Below, one piece after another: positions 1 through 9,939 of a DNA stretch of 38,939 bases (position 1 is the stretch's first letter; each line of letters begins with the position of its first letter). Made by a program: the position numbers and the translations under genes. The notes beneath the pieces were generated by a model, which saw nothing but the letters and a program-made list of their open reading frames with translations, ran no database searches and had not been told where the DNA came from. Source of the stretch: Scleroderma bovista (lineage: Eukaryota; Basidiomycota; Agaricomycetes; Boletales; Sclerodermataceae); NCBI GenBank assembly GCA_037178675.1, contig JAYMGJ010000367.1, forward strand, positions 1 to 38,939, read 5' to 3'.

Positions 1-1090
1 GCAAAGATGGAGTGAAGAGTGGACTGACAGTGATGGCATCCTGCCAAATAAGGAAAAGTGCACAAAGCACCAGGAACAGAGACAGGCCCAGGAAAGGTAA
101 CACAAAGGAGAGGGAAGGAGAAGAACAGGAATAAGGAGTGTGCATGTGGCTGTGCTGAGAAGTGCAAACATGTGGAGACAAACCTGAGGCTGTTCTGAGT
201 GACCAAAGCACACACAGGGAGAGATATAGGGATGACACTGATGCAGGACCTTCACAGGGGCCTACAGAGCATGCAAGGCTGCACATTGGAGAGCTAGTGT
301 GCATGAGCTTGTGGGTGGCTGTGCTGAGTGCTGCAGGTGATCAAAGGAACTTAAGACATGGATGGGAGGCTGTAGCTCTGCAGAGCTGATGTATGTGTTG
401 TAAATTAACCAGCATGTGTTACTAGATACTTAGGCACATCATGACTGCACAGCTTACATAAGCCTTCCAAGTGTACATACACAGTAGTATTTTCTGTTAG
501 TCCCTCTGTAGCTTGAGTATTGACCATCTACTGAGGGTAAGTAGTAGTCCATACACACTCATTTTACACATACTAACTTGTAGTAGTTACCTACAGGTTC
601 TTCTTCCCTAGGATCACTACAGCAAACCCTCACTTTTCAAGAGTATGCACACCTAATAGGGAGTTCTGCATGTGCTAGAGCACCTGCAGTGCACATGATG
701 GATAGCTGTGCTCCATAGCTCTTGGACAGATATTTACATGACTTATGAGAATGTAAGTAGGTGGGTATTACAGTTTGATCACTGTAGAGAATAGCTTTGG
801 GTCTGTCTTTTGCATTATTCAGCACAGCCACCTGCAAACAATCTGCACCACACCTTAGGCACCACTTTTTGGAAGCAATAAGGGTCTATTAGATATATAT
901 TTCATGATGGAAACAATGTATCTAATAGACCAACCATCTGCACTGGCATCTCCTGACCTGTGAATCCTAATAATAGATTGGCAAATCATGTTGGGAACCC
1001 TCACCACTTTTGGTCCACTTCTCCTCACCTCCCCCCACATCTGGTGATCTCAAGAGCCTCACAGAGGGGGGTTGGTTTGCTGATGTACTA
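1..1090. other. No gene seen; LTR-like start at 396
   Basis: I find no coding region. At 396 the sequence TGTTGTAAATTAACCAGC closely resembles the start of the LTR-like block at 9940 (TGTTGAAAGTTAACCAGT), and similarity continues for about 15 bases more. It may be the outer part of the LTR belonging to the minus-strand Copia pol that starts further right, but I cannot find a matching LTR end or a target duplication. The stretch 282-330 also resembles 6580-6635 (both contain GGAGAGCT and GTGGCTGTGCTGAG), so related DNA flanks both sides of the Copia remnant. Confidence 0.4.
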
Positions 1091-1107
1091 TCTGTGTAGA
1101 AATTTCA

Positions 1108-1877
1108 AGTATCAAAATGTTTTGTGTGCTTATGATATTGTGGGTTCTGGGCAATAGCTAACCCTCCATTGTTGTCTCTGTAGAGCTTAGTGGGCATGCA
1201 TTGCTCGTATCCCAGTCCCTCTAGCAAGTTTGCAGCCATGTGACTTCCTGGGCCTCATTTGCCAGCACAACATACCTGGACTCTGTTGAAGATAAGAACA
1301 TGCTAGTTTGTTTCCTTGATCCCCATGTGATCACACCTCCACCCATGCTGAAGATGTACCCAGAGATCAATGTAGCATTGTCATTATTCACATAACTCAC
1401 ATCAGAATACCCAAGGAACTGGTTCTCGTCAAGTCTCACTTTTGAAGCATAGTATGTTATCCCATAGCTCCAGGTCCCTGACAGATATCGCAGGACTTGC
1501 TTGGCAGCCACCCAGTGTGACATTGAAGGGTTCACCATATATGACACTAGTCTGAATACAGCATATGCAATGTCTGGTCTCATTGCCATGGCCAGATACA
1601 TCAACAATCTGATCAATGATGCAAAATTGTTACTCTTGTCCTGTGCCTCCCCTTCAGAGGGTTGAAGTTGGATATCCAGGTCCATTGGCACAGCAACTGG
1701 GTGAGCATTCATCAGTCCTTCCTTCTGTAGAATTGATTCAATATACTGTTTTTGTGAGATCATGATCGTGCCTTTCACACAATCCCTTTCGATCTTGATG
1801 CCAACAATCTTGGCAGGTTCTTCAAGGTCTGTGATGTCAAAGATTGATTTTAGCTTAAGTTTCATCATTAGTGGCAC
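1108..1877 (-). pseudogene. Copia pol, end of RT and RNase H (3' half)
   Basis: The 218-codon open stretch (1877 to 1221) reads KSIFDITDLEEPAKIVGIKI, the conserved region after the Copia RT catalytic box, then YLAMAMRPDIAYAV, the CWxGYSD-like region (here FLGYSDVSYVNN), a serine/glutamate motif SSTESRYVVLANEAQEVTWL, and stops. In the next frame the RNase H end continues as LLEGLGYEQCMPTKLYRDN and HKHTKHFD down to about 1108. The real end of the gene lies further left but is unreadable. Its 5' half lies beyond the Harbinger element, from 5713. Removing the Harbinger element leaves the two halves one base out of frame, so this copy was already, or later became, inactive. Confidence 0.85.
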
Positions 1878-1887
1878 TCAAGTTGAC
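1870..1887 (+). repeat. Left terminal inverted repeat of Harbinger 1
   Basis: Eighteen bases starting AGTGGC match the reverse complement of 5692-5709 with two transitions. Further inward the ends share only loose GGAAT motifs. Confidence 0.85.
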
Positions 1888-2162
1888 CATACAGCATTCT
1901 GGAATCACTCTGGAATGGCTATGGACTAGCAATGGACAGGCATGAGAATCCTTGAACTCCGATGCCTTTGAAACTCCAAACGGTGCCGTATGTCATGCTG
2001 AAACCCAAGCATAGATAAGATAACCATTAAACTATTTGATAAGGACTTTTATGTAATGGAACTTTGTCAAACACCTAAGGAACAGTAAAAGCAGTAATAT
2101 CGACAAGAGTTGGGCATGGGGTACATGGAATAAACATCCTATCCACCCTATGATCATCTGCA

Positions 2163-3668
2163 ATGCCTCGAACATCAAAGAAAGCTGAACTATTACAAAA
2201 AATTGAAGAATTAGCGAACAAAACCTCACAGGCAAGGCAGAAATACATACAATGCCATGACCGGTTGGAACACGACAGCAAGACGGACTCCTCCAGTGGC
2301 AAGAGCACACTGCTCATCACACCCCCAAGTCCCATAAGCCCTCTTCTGTCTGATGTGGAATCAGACATCAGCGATGACTCGACAACCTCGCTGGAATTGA
2401 GAGACACACGCTATCGCCGCTTTCTTCATGCAATCTGTGCCCTATATGATGAAGTCCAAAAAGCTCGGGTTATAAATCACATTGTGGACCAACCAATGCA
2501 TGCCCCTCAGCTCCATCTTCTGGAACATTTTGCAGATGACCATCCACATTTGTTCCGAAAAAAACTCCGCGTCGACCCACAGATTTTCGATTGTATTCTG
2601 GATCAAATCAACGACCACTTGATTTTTCAGTCAAGGTCCAACAACCCACAGCTGCCGGTGGCGGTCCAGCTCACAATTTTTTGAACCATGCTGGCCACTA
2701 CGGTAACGCATGCTCGCCAGAAGATGTGGGCCAGTGGGCGGGAGTCAGTGTTGGATCGGTGATAAACTGTACAAACCGTGTTATGGTGGCAATCCTTGCC
2801 CAGCATGACGCCTTCATGGGGGTTCCTGCGGAGGATGTGGAGCAGTCTCGCCAATGGGTGGCAACCCATTCTTGTAACGCTTGGCAGAATGGCATATTTG
2901 TAGTGGACGGATCAATGATCAACCTATTTGCAAAGCCATCAATTTATGGCAAGACATTCTACGATAGAAAATCAAGATACTTGTTGAACTGTCAGGTAAA
3001 TTAAAGTACCTTTTTGTGTGTATGTTGCTGATGCACAGCAGCTGGTAGTGATGCCACATAACCTTATCGTGGTTGACTATGGCCTGGGCCACCCAGGAAG
3101 CGTTCACGATGCCTATGCATTCCAGGGGACTCGACTCACACAGAACCCGGCAGAGCTCATCCCTGAGGATCACTGGATATGGGCAGATAGCGCTTACCCA
3201 ACGCGAACTTGGTGCGTTGTTCCCTTCAAGGCAATGAAGTCATTGCTGCTATCAAGAGAACAGAAAACGTACAATCGGCATTTGTAAAAAGTACACACCT
3301 TTTCCCTTATATTCCAATCTATGTGACCTTTCCATCAGGTCCGTGTCCGTGTGGAACATGCATTTGCAGCATTAAAGGGGCGCTTTCAGTCACTTCGTGA
3401 ACTTTGTCTTTGAATCCATTCCCTGAAAAACCTCAGAATCACAGTTTATTGGGTACAGTGCTGTCTTATCTTGCACAATATGACGATTAGATTTGAGGAA
3501 AAGCTTCAATTGCAGTCAACAGAGTCTTGGGCAATTCAGGAGGATGTTGACGAGGGAGGAGTTGGACAAGTGGCAGTGCAGGTAGAAGAAGGCACACCAG
3601 GCCAGCACTTCCGAAAGCGCTTGATGGAAGATCTATTTAGTGAGCTTGGCTTGTGCGGATTTCAGTGA
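2163..3668 (+). pseudogene. Harbinger DDE transposase (DDE_Tnp_4 / HARBI1-like)
   Basis: This cuts and rejoins the element's DNA in the nucleus. The N-terminal part (from ATG at 2163) has a charged coiled-coil-like start (AELLQKIEELANKTSQ) and the region FADDHPHLFRKKLRVDPQIF. The frame breaks at a run of six T (2677-2682); one extra T would restore it, so this looks like a homopolymer loss. Downstream come VGSVINCTNRV, then FVVDGSMINLFAKPS (first catalytic Asp), an apparent short intron (2996-3041) between NCQ and LVVMPHNLIVVDYG, then DHWIWADSAYPTRTW (second Asp). After a second intron-like gap (about 3287-3338) comes VRVRVEHAFAALKGRFQSL (catalytic Glu). One TGA at about 3412-3414 interrupts the tail, which ends ELGLCGFQ. 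The partner gene is convergent, 186 bases away. Confidence 0.88.
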
Positions 3669-3854
3669 ACGCAGTAGAGTGTAGCATTTACTAAACATGT
3701 TTGTGTACGACATACAAACTAGCCAAAGTATGTCCCCCAAACAACTACTAGGTACACTAGGTACAAGGAAATGCGAGAATAAATGGGGGGATGAGGGGAA
3801 AGTGCAGTGCAATGTGGGGGGAAAGAGAAGAAAGCGTCCAGATAAGCAGGGTGC

Positions 3855-5611
3855 CTAGGCACCAGGTTGATTGGCAGGCAAGTTAGAAGGGGGACCAGAG
3901 GGGAATGCAGAAGACGATGACGAAGGCTGATTCATGCCTTGTAACTGGATTTGGAGGCGTAACAGTTCAATTTGCTGAGAGACCGTATTGTCCTCGACCT
4001 TCTTCATCTCGAGGTCGAGTACCTTCAGATCATGCTCACGGCGAAATGCGACCTCTGCATTGGCCACCTGGGCACTGTGCTCCTTGTGCTGGAGATCTAG
4101 CTCCTTGCTTCATAAGGTGTAATTGTACCGTAAAGTAGCACGACGAGTGCGAGAGTCGTCCACTTCATCAGCAAAGATATGTTTCTTTATCCAAATCTTC
4201 AATCTTCTTTAAAAGCAGGTCGCCCGAAGAGATGGCCTTGGTGGAAGACGTGTCCATTGTACGGCTGCCTGACCTCCGGCTTGAGGACGAGATACCTGAA
4301 TTCGGGGGGCAGGAATAGGGGGAATGCCTTGAAAATGCACTGTGTGAATCCCAAGCCGTTGTCTTCGACTTCTCCTTGAGATTGGATGATGCTGATGCTT
4401 TTGAGTGGCCCAAATGAGACTTGGAATTTCCTTTGGAGTGAGAGGCATGATTTCCCTTTGATAAACAATTATTAGCATTAGGATACACTGTATTACAATC
4501 ACATTGCATACCTGGTCTTCAAGTGCTGTGCCATCCATCTCCTCATCTCCATCATCATGCAAGCCAATATCGCCATCTCCCCCCACTACATTTTCAACGG
4601 CAAAGTCCATTGCAGTATCATCGTCTCTTGTAGGGTCCATCACAACATCTTCATCGGCTGGCATCTTGCCATCATCACCTTCAAGTCCATGCTGATTGTC
4701 TTGATCACTGGCATCTTCCTCCACCGCTTCAGCTGAGTTCTTCGCAGACCTGTTTTGCAACAGGTCCAATAAATGGTCCTCATGAGAGGCCTTGAAATGA
4801 GATGTAACAAGGTCGCTATCAAAAGAAGGGATGTGATGCCAGATCGAGTCAAGATCAGAGTAGTGCAGGAATATATGGAGGACATCAGCTGCATGAAAAT
4901 CAGCTTACAGAAATAGTGATCACGTAGACTAAAATCATACCTAATAAATTATCTGATGGACCTTGAGGTGTAACGCCGCCTCCTGTGCTGGTGAGACGGC
5001 CGCGTTGCTCACAATACTTGCTCTTCAACCTTGAGGGAGTGGGTAGATCAGAGGTAAAAAAATATTAAATTAAGAAATACTTACGTCCCCAGTCGATTTG
5101 TGACCGACGATGCAAACTTGCCTGGGTCAGACGCATATAGCGCGGAGTATGCTGGATCATCTTTGAAAATATGCTTGGCTATAACCGCTGTAATATCCTT
5201 CTTGTTCTTTCTGGATGGCCTCTCCTCTGGAGAAAGTGCGGGGGCAGGAGAGTTCGATAAGCGATCATGAAATAGGATATTACGATCAGCAGGATGGTTG
5301 AGAATCCAAGAGACAAGCTTATCTGTGCATGTGGGATCGGTATCCCATTGCACAGAGGGACCCTTCATGGTAGGTGTTGCTGCCATGCCCGATGCTACAA
5401 CTTTTCCCCCTGCTTTCCCACCTCTCTTCTTGCTGGCAGTGGCAGGCACCCACGCCCTTGGCAGTGCAGAGGGAGCTTCAGGTGGAAGACTGGCTGCTGA
5501 CTTCATGGACAGTTTCTTTGGCTTTTGAACCTTGTTTTCTGGTAGTATAGGCTTGTTGTAGAGGACCTGTAGACGTGCAGAGCGTCGACAGGATGGCCTT
5601 GCAGCAGGCAT
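3855..5611 (-). CDS. Harbinger partner protein, Myb/SANT-like, spliced
   Basis: PIF/Harbinger elements need a second protein with a Myb/SANT-like DNA-binding domain that brings the transposase to the nucleus and the ends. Here the first exon (ATG at 5611 preferred; the frame is open from 5677) is basic, then reads VQWDTDPTCTDKLVSWILNH, DRNILFHDRL, DITAVIAKHIFKDDP and SVTNRLG, the helix pattern of such domains. A GTAAGT intron starting at 5086 joins to LKSKYCEQRGRLTSTGGGV. Later exons give DVLHIFLHYSDLDSIWHHI, a very acidic stretch (about 4510-4700), a Ser-rich stretch and a C-terminal helix rich in Lys, Glu and Gln (4067 to 3855, ending NLPANQPGA). A frame change near 4180 and a TGA near 4097 may be decay or a missed intron. 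Confidence 0.72.
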
Positions 5612-5691
5612 GTTTTTTGAACTCTGCAGGGCATGTGCCGGATATTTCTGGATGTCCAGAGTGTAGCATAGCCTCACATAGCAATTCCAAA

Positions 5692-5709
5692 GTCAGCTTG
5701 AGCGCCACT
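5692..5709 (-). repeat. Right terminal inverted repeat of Harbinger 1
   Basis: Reverse complement of the left end with two transitions; followed directly by the ATT duplication and the Copia RT coding sequence. Confidence 0.85.
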
Positions 5710-5712
5710 ATT

Positions 5713-6520
5713 AGGCTCTCATTGCTTGCAAAAAAAGTAGATCATCAACCCACACAGCCACAACTTCAATTCCCTCTGGTGACATGTACATGCAGGGATC
5801 CACCATGGTAGGTTTCCATCCCAAGGACTCTAGCTGTTTGTTTAATTCATTGTTCCATTCATGCCCAGTCTGTTTCAGGCCATACAGGGACTTTATCAAC
5901 TAAGTGGCATAAATGGCTGGTCCCATTGTCATAGCCCTCAGGCTGTTGCATATATATTTGTTCTTTGATTATACCATTTAGGTAAGCACCCTTCATGTCC
6001 ATCTGCTGGATCTCCCAGTTCTCAGCAACAACTAATGTCAACAGGGTCTGGATGGTTTCAAGGTGCACAATCAGGGAAAAGGTATCTGTCAGAAGTATCT
6101 GATGATCTGGCATCGTCACAGTGATGTACTGCTACAAGTACTATATAGTAACTATCCTACTTAGCTTCATCTGATTGTACTCGTCTTTAGCCATCTGCTG
6201 TACCTCATAACCTTTGTCAGTATCTGTATAATCCATTCCTGGCTGCTGTGAGTAGCCTTTGGAAACTAACCTGGCCTTGTATTTTTGTATGTTGCCATCT
6301 TTATCATATTTCTTGGTGAGTACCCATTTATTTGATATTGGAGTGTGCCCTTCTGGCAGGTCTACTAACTCCCAGGTACCCATTTTGTGTAGCTGATCTA
6401 GCTTGGCCTTCACAGCCTTTTCCCAGTTAGGCCAGTCTGGGGACTCTTGCACTTCACACAGAGTTCTCAGATTGTCTGGTGCAACACTAGGATGCAGTGT
6501 AAACCCTCTCAGCAGAGGTC
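5713..6520 (-). pseudogene. Copia pol, N-terminal half of reverse transcriptase
   Basis: From about 6520 the minus strand encodes ESPDWPNWEKAVKAKLDQL, NKWVLTKKYDKDGNIQKYKA and LVSKGYSQQPGMDYTDT, then, after a 138-base interruption, TFSLIVHLETIQTLLTL, WEIQQMDMKGAYLNG, SLYGLKQTGHEWN and AVWVDDLLF. These are the classic Copia RT blocks; VDD at about 5730 is the catalytic box (Y/F-VDD in active copies). A frameshift lies near 5890, where the frames of 5859-6119 and 5711-5899 meet. The 3' half continues from 1877. Confidence 0.85.
6082..6227. repeat. 130-base insertion in Copia RT with an 8-bp direct repeat
   Basis: GTATCTGT occurs at 6082-6089 and again at 6220-6227. Removing 6090-6219 plus one copy joins the RT protein as DYTDT-FSLIVHLET, the expected Copia sequence. 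The insert begins CAGAAG and ends TTTGTCA, lacks obvious inverted ends and has no protein match. An 8-bp duplication would suit a hAT-type MITE, but that is inference. Confidence 0.6.
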
Positions 6521-6529
6521 ATATTCAAC

Positions 6530-7814
6530 CCGCTTTGTCTTTGTTTGCCCAAGGATTGTCCAACAGATGATAATTGTTCCCTGTGCATCGGAGAGCTCTG
6601 GTGCAGGTCACATGTAGGTGGCTGTGCTGAGTAGACATTCTCATAAGTCATTTAAATATCTGTGTAGAAAACATGTCAAATGTCTCTTAAGATGGGTCCA
6701 TGTTTATCTTTATATCTTAATAAATATTTATAAAGAGAGAGTTGACTAATAGTGGAAAACATGTTAAATATCTTAGCAGAAATCATGGTATAATCATATT
6801 AAATATCTTTAGTAGAAAAAATTTCCATGTTGATTTATCATACATTTCAATGTTTCTTGCAGAAAATGTTTGTGTGTTTTTTTGTGTGCTATGATCAAGA
6901 ACATGTTATTATATCCTGTATGTTCTTGTTATAAAGTGATAAAATTTTATTTGGAAAATTTATGGGAAATCAGCTTTTCTAATCATTGGATGTTTTCTCA
7001 AAATACATTTGTTTTATTTCTCACTATGTTCTAGGCTTTGACAATTAATCCTGAAATTCAAAAATATGTGACAAACATAAAACATAGAATATTTAATTTT
7101 TCTTACCTGTTTCCTGAGAGATCAGGTCAAAAAAAAAGATTGAATGTTTATGCTGAACAAAATGAGAGTGTTGAACTCTGATCTCTGGTAAATCAGATAA
7201 CAAATATAACAAATAATATTTCAGTTCTAACTCAAAAAACAGGCAACAAAATATAGTATCTCTTTATTCAGTTTTTTCTTCATATTTCATGGGAAAATAC
7301 TGAACAATGCTTGCAGTGACTGTGTGTCTGAAATTTGAAAGAGTATGGTAATGGCATTATTGTCAATCCTAGTGTATAGCCCTTGTGCTAGTCCTGGAAA
7401 CACTAAAACTGTACAAATGGGAGGTGTTTGTATAGGTCTGTACAGAGCAGCACAGACTCTGTGCACTCTGTGAAGCTCTGTATTAGTGGGAACCTTTCTG
7501 TGGGCTCTGTGACTCTGTACAAGTCTGTGTGGCACTGTATAGGGAAGGGCTGGTTTGCTGATGTCATCGGAATGTCACTCTTCCTGGACAGTGCAAATCC
7601 CAGTCACTAGTACATCCAATGGATGTGGGCAAGGAAATGGATTGAGTAGGTGACAAGGAGGTCAGTTATGCCGTGACTAGTACTCAGTGTCAGGTATTGC
7701 ATCTTGAAGAGGGATTTGCCAACATGGGTGGTGTAAAGTACATGGCACTTTGTTGCAACATTTACAGTAACTACCATATTTAGGTGGTGCACTGTTCATG
7801 GTAGTGCATCCACC
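6530..7814. other. AT-rich gene-free DNA with a diverged MITE half
   Basis: No coding region. Bases 6640-6830 hold loose repeats of AAATATCT..GTAGAAAA. Bases about 7090-7313, read on the minus strand, resemble the arm of the palindromic MITE at 8010-8693 (shared CTGCAAGCATT, then AAGAAA and AAAGAGATACT), so a diverged relative ends near 7313. Bases 7430-7530 repeat CTCTGT many times. Confidence 0.45.
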
Positions 7815-8830
7815 GTCAAATATTGCAATGTCTACCCGTCTTCCATTGCAATGTTCCCATCTGTCGTTGCAATGTTTTAGTTCCCATTGCAATGCAGCCT
7901 ACCTTCACTCAATTTACCCATGCAGTGCTTTAGTTCACATTGCAACATTTCTCGTTCCTTGCAATGCAATGCAGCTCTCTCCCATTGCAACGTTCTCTCA
8001 TCCTCCATTCACTGCAAGCATTTCTCAATGTTTTATGACAAAACATTATAAAAATATAGAAGAAAGAGATACTCTTTTATTTACAATTTTGTTTAACAAA
8101 AAACACAAATATCATTTGAGATCATTTCTTATGTTAGAACTATAAATTTTTTAATCTTTTTCTTCTGCCTGTTCCTTGAAAAATAAATAAAGAAAAGAAA
8201 ATGTAGCTTTTCTCATAGCAAGAATTTCAACATGTTTTATTAGAAATAAGATACCATATTATTTCTAAAAACATGTTGAAAGAAAACAATACATATTTCC
8301 TCAAAAAACATGATTGTTCCTGGATAGTGATTGGCTGGCTAGAGTGTTATGACCAAAAATATATAGCATATTTCCTAAACATTTATTTTTGTGGAATAGA
8401 GCATCTTTTGATTCAATTTTTCACTGGAGAAAATTGAAAATGCTTGCTGTGGGAAAATTTACATTGTTATTTCTTTATTTGTTTTGCAAGGGACAGGCAA
8501 AAGAAAAAGGTTAAATATTTTATACTCTCAACATAAGAAATGATCTCAAATCATGTCTTGACACAAAAATGACAAAAATAATGCTATATGATATTTGTCT
8601 TTTTTTGTTGAACAAAATTGTAAATAAAAGAGTATCTCTTTCTTCTATTTTTTACAATGTTTTGTCATGAAACATTGAGAAATGCTTGCAGTGATTGCAA
8701 CTGCAGGCTCTCTCCCATTGTAATGTGTTCTCACCTTCCAATGCAACACAACGCAGGCTCAGCTCTCTCCAGTTGCAACGCGCTCTCGCCCTCCATTGCA
8801 ACACAGCTCTCTCAACCCCAGTGAAAGTAG
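7815..8830. repeat. Cluster of TTGCAA-containing motifs around a MITE
   Basis: The motif CATTGCAAYG and close variants occur about seven times in 7815-7990 and five times in 8694-8805, spaced roughly 20-50 bases, often with CTCTC or CCTCC before it. TTGCAA is self-complementary. The MITE at 8010-8693 sits inside the cluster and divides it. Confidence 0.55.
8010..8693. mobile_element. Palindromic MITE, 684 bp, flanked by ATT
   Basis: The left arm starting CACTGCAAGCATTTCTCAAT (8010) is repeated in inverted orientation ending at 8693. Pairing runs for some 250 bases (for example AGAAAGAGATACTC and its complement) with indels. An inner hairpin lies at about 8229-8281 (CAACATGTTTT..AAAACATGTTG). 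ATT is present at 8007-8009 and 8694-8696. No coding region. The triplet matches that used by both Harbinger elements here, so a Harbinger-mobilised MITE is plausible, though the end sequences differ. Confidence 0.65.
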
Positions 8831-9357
8831 ACATCACTGTCTGTGACCCTACATGACGAAATATGAGTTTGAGCGTGGCTGTGAATGCCAGACATATATG
8901 ATCATATTTGCCTACAAAACCTTGCCAAATCTCACATTTGCAATATTTGGGGGTAGAGCCCAGTGTGACAACTTATGTGATTTTTGTTTCAAAAATAAAA
9001 CATCATAGCTGCCAATATACTCGTACTAGACAGGGTATGACCTAGACAAGCATTGCAAAGCACTACAAAATATGCTCTGATATGACCAAATACAAATATC
9101 ATTGCATTTAGTATAATACAGGATATGACTAGCCCACTACTACTGGTACACGCTAGTCAAAAGCAGACACAAATGCTGCGAGCGGTTGACACATAAAACA
9201 GTGGGGTAACATGAACATATGCAGGTCCAAAGTCCAAACGAGTTCCTGAATGAATGCTGGGTACTAAAGGGGAAATGCAGCTGTGCGGCATCCAAAGCAA
9301 CCAGGAAATGAAATGAAAGTGTCCAAACATATGGTGCGAGTGTGCGAGGGAAATGTT
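8831..9357. other. No gene seen
   Basis: Mixed-composition DNA without a convincing coding region or repeat structure; short open frames here have no recognisable domain. Confidence 0.5.
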
Positions 9358-9852
9358 CTAGTAGAGCATGCCATTGCAGATGTTCTTCGTGTCCCAATTA
9401 TTGCCTGCAACCTGTCCAAGAAGTTAGACTTGTGTTATGTGCCAGTGAAAACTTACCATTGCCATGGCCTCATCATCATATGCCTGCATCATATGAGATT
9501 TCAAATGATTTGAAGAATAAGTGGCTCACCTTGCATTGTTCGGCAGTCAAGCCATTGTAGTATTTTTGGAACTCCTCCATTGATCTGTTTGACTGGACTT
9601 GCTTGCGCCACCGGTGAGCACATAGATTGCTAGGAACATATGGGGAAAGCTTTAATGCACAGCAGGTGGAACATACCACCTGTTTTTAGTCGGACCTGGC
9701 TGCATTTTTGCCTTTCCACCCCCCTTGGTAGGCTTGCTACCAACTGGCATTGTGGTATTGTCAAGCAGAGCAGGTGTTGACACTGCAGCAGGTAAAACAG
9801 CATCTGCGAGTTTGAGAATTCTTGCATTTGGCTGTGGTTCGACGGCTGCCAA
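9358..9852 (-). CDS. Small spliced hypothetical protein (4 exons)
   Basis: I do not recognise the family. The minus strand reads through four exons joined by three canonical short GT-AG introns: 9630-9676 (47 nt), 9484-9529 (46 nt) and 9412-9456 (45 nt). The last three exons give NLCAHRWRKQVQSNRSMEEF, QKYYNGLTAEQ, AYDDEAMAM and VAGNNWDTKNICNGMLY, stop at 9358. The first exon is rich in Pro, Gly and Lys (KPTKGGGKAKMQPGPTKNR) and open up to about 9864; the only ATGs in frame are internal, so the true start may lie in an unseen exon. The reading frame survives every splice, which supports a real or recently real gene. It may be part of a transposon-borne gene family. Confidence 0.5.
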
Positions 9853-9939
9853 GAAGTTGGCTTAGGAGGTATCAGGAAGGGGGAGTGGTGGGATCTCTTA
9901 TGCCTTGTTGGCAGTGAGAGCGAGAGCTGCACTAGAATG

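Larger units (their letters stand above)
1870..5709 (+). mobile_element. PIF/Harbinger DNA transposon 1, near intact (3,840 bp)
   Basis: The ends are imperfect inverted repeats: AGTGGCACTCAAGTTGAC at 1870-1887 and, read from the other strand, AGTGGCGCTCAAGCTGAC at 5692-5709 (16 of 18 match). The flanking trinucleotide ATT is duplicated at 1867-1869 and 5710-5712. Inside are a DDE transposase on the plus strand and a Myb/SANT-like partner gene on the minus strand, convergent, which is the two-gene plan of PIF/Harbinger elements. Known Harbinger duplications are usually TWA (TAA or TTA); ATT differs slightly, but the second Harbinger copy in this window uses the same triplet. Confidence 0.9.
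1108..6520 (-). mobile_element. Ty1/copia pol remnant, split by a Harbinger insertion
   Basis: Two blocks of Copia reverse transcriptase/RNase H lie on the minus strand in the correct order (6520 to 5713, then 1877 to about 1108), with a complete Harbinger element between them. The protease, integrase and gag that should lie to the right of 6520 are absent, and no LTR pair can be defined, so this is a truncated copy. It also has frameshifts near 5890 and 1225 and a small insertion at 6090-6219. Confidence 0.85.

Noticed and set aside
162..389. ORF of 75 codons at the left edge
   Set aside because: No domain, no homologue pattern and repeat-like composition.
1867..1871. Canonical TTA duplication for Harbinger 1
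   Set aside because: TTA occurs on both sides (1868-1870, 5711-5713) but then the terminal repeats are out of register by two bases; ATT keeps them aligned.
7798..8145. ORF of 115 codons across the TTGCAA cluster and MITE
   Set aside because: It spans a MITE boundary and consists of repeat motifs.
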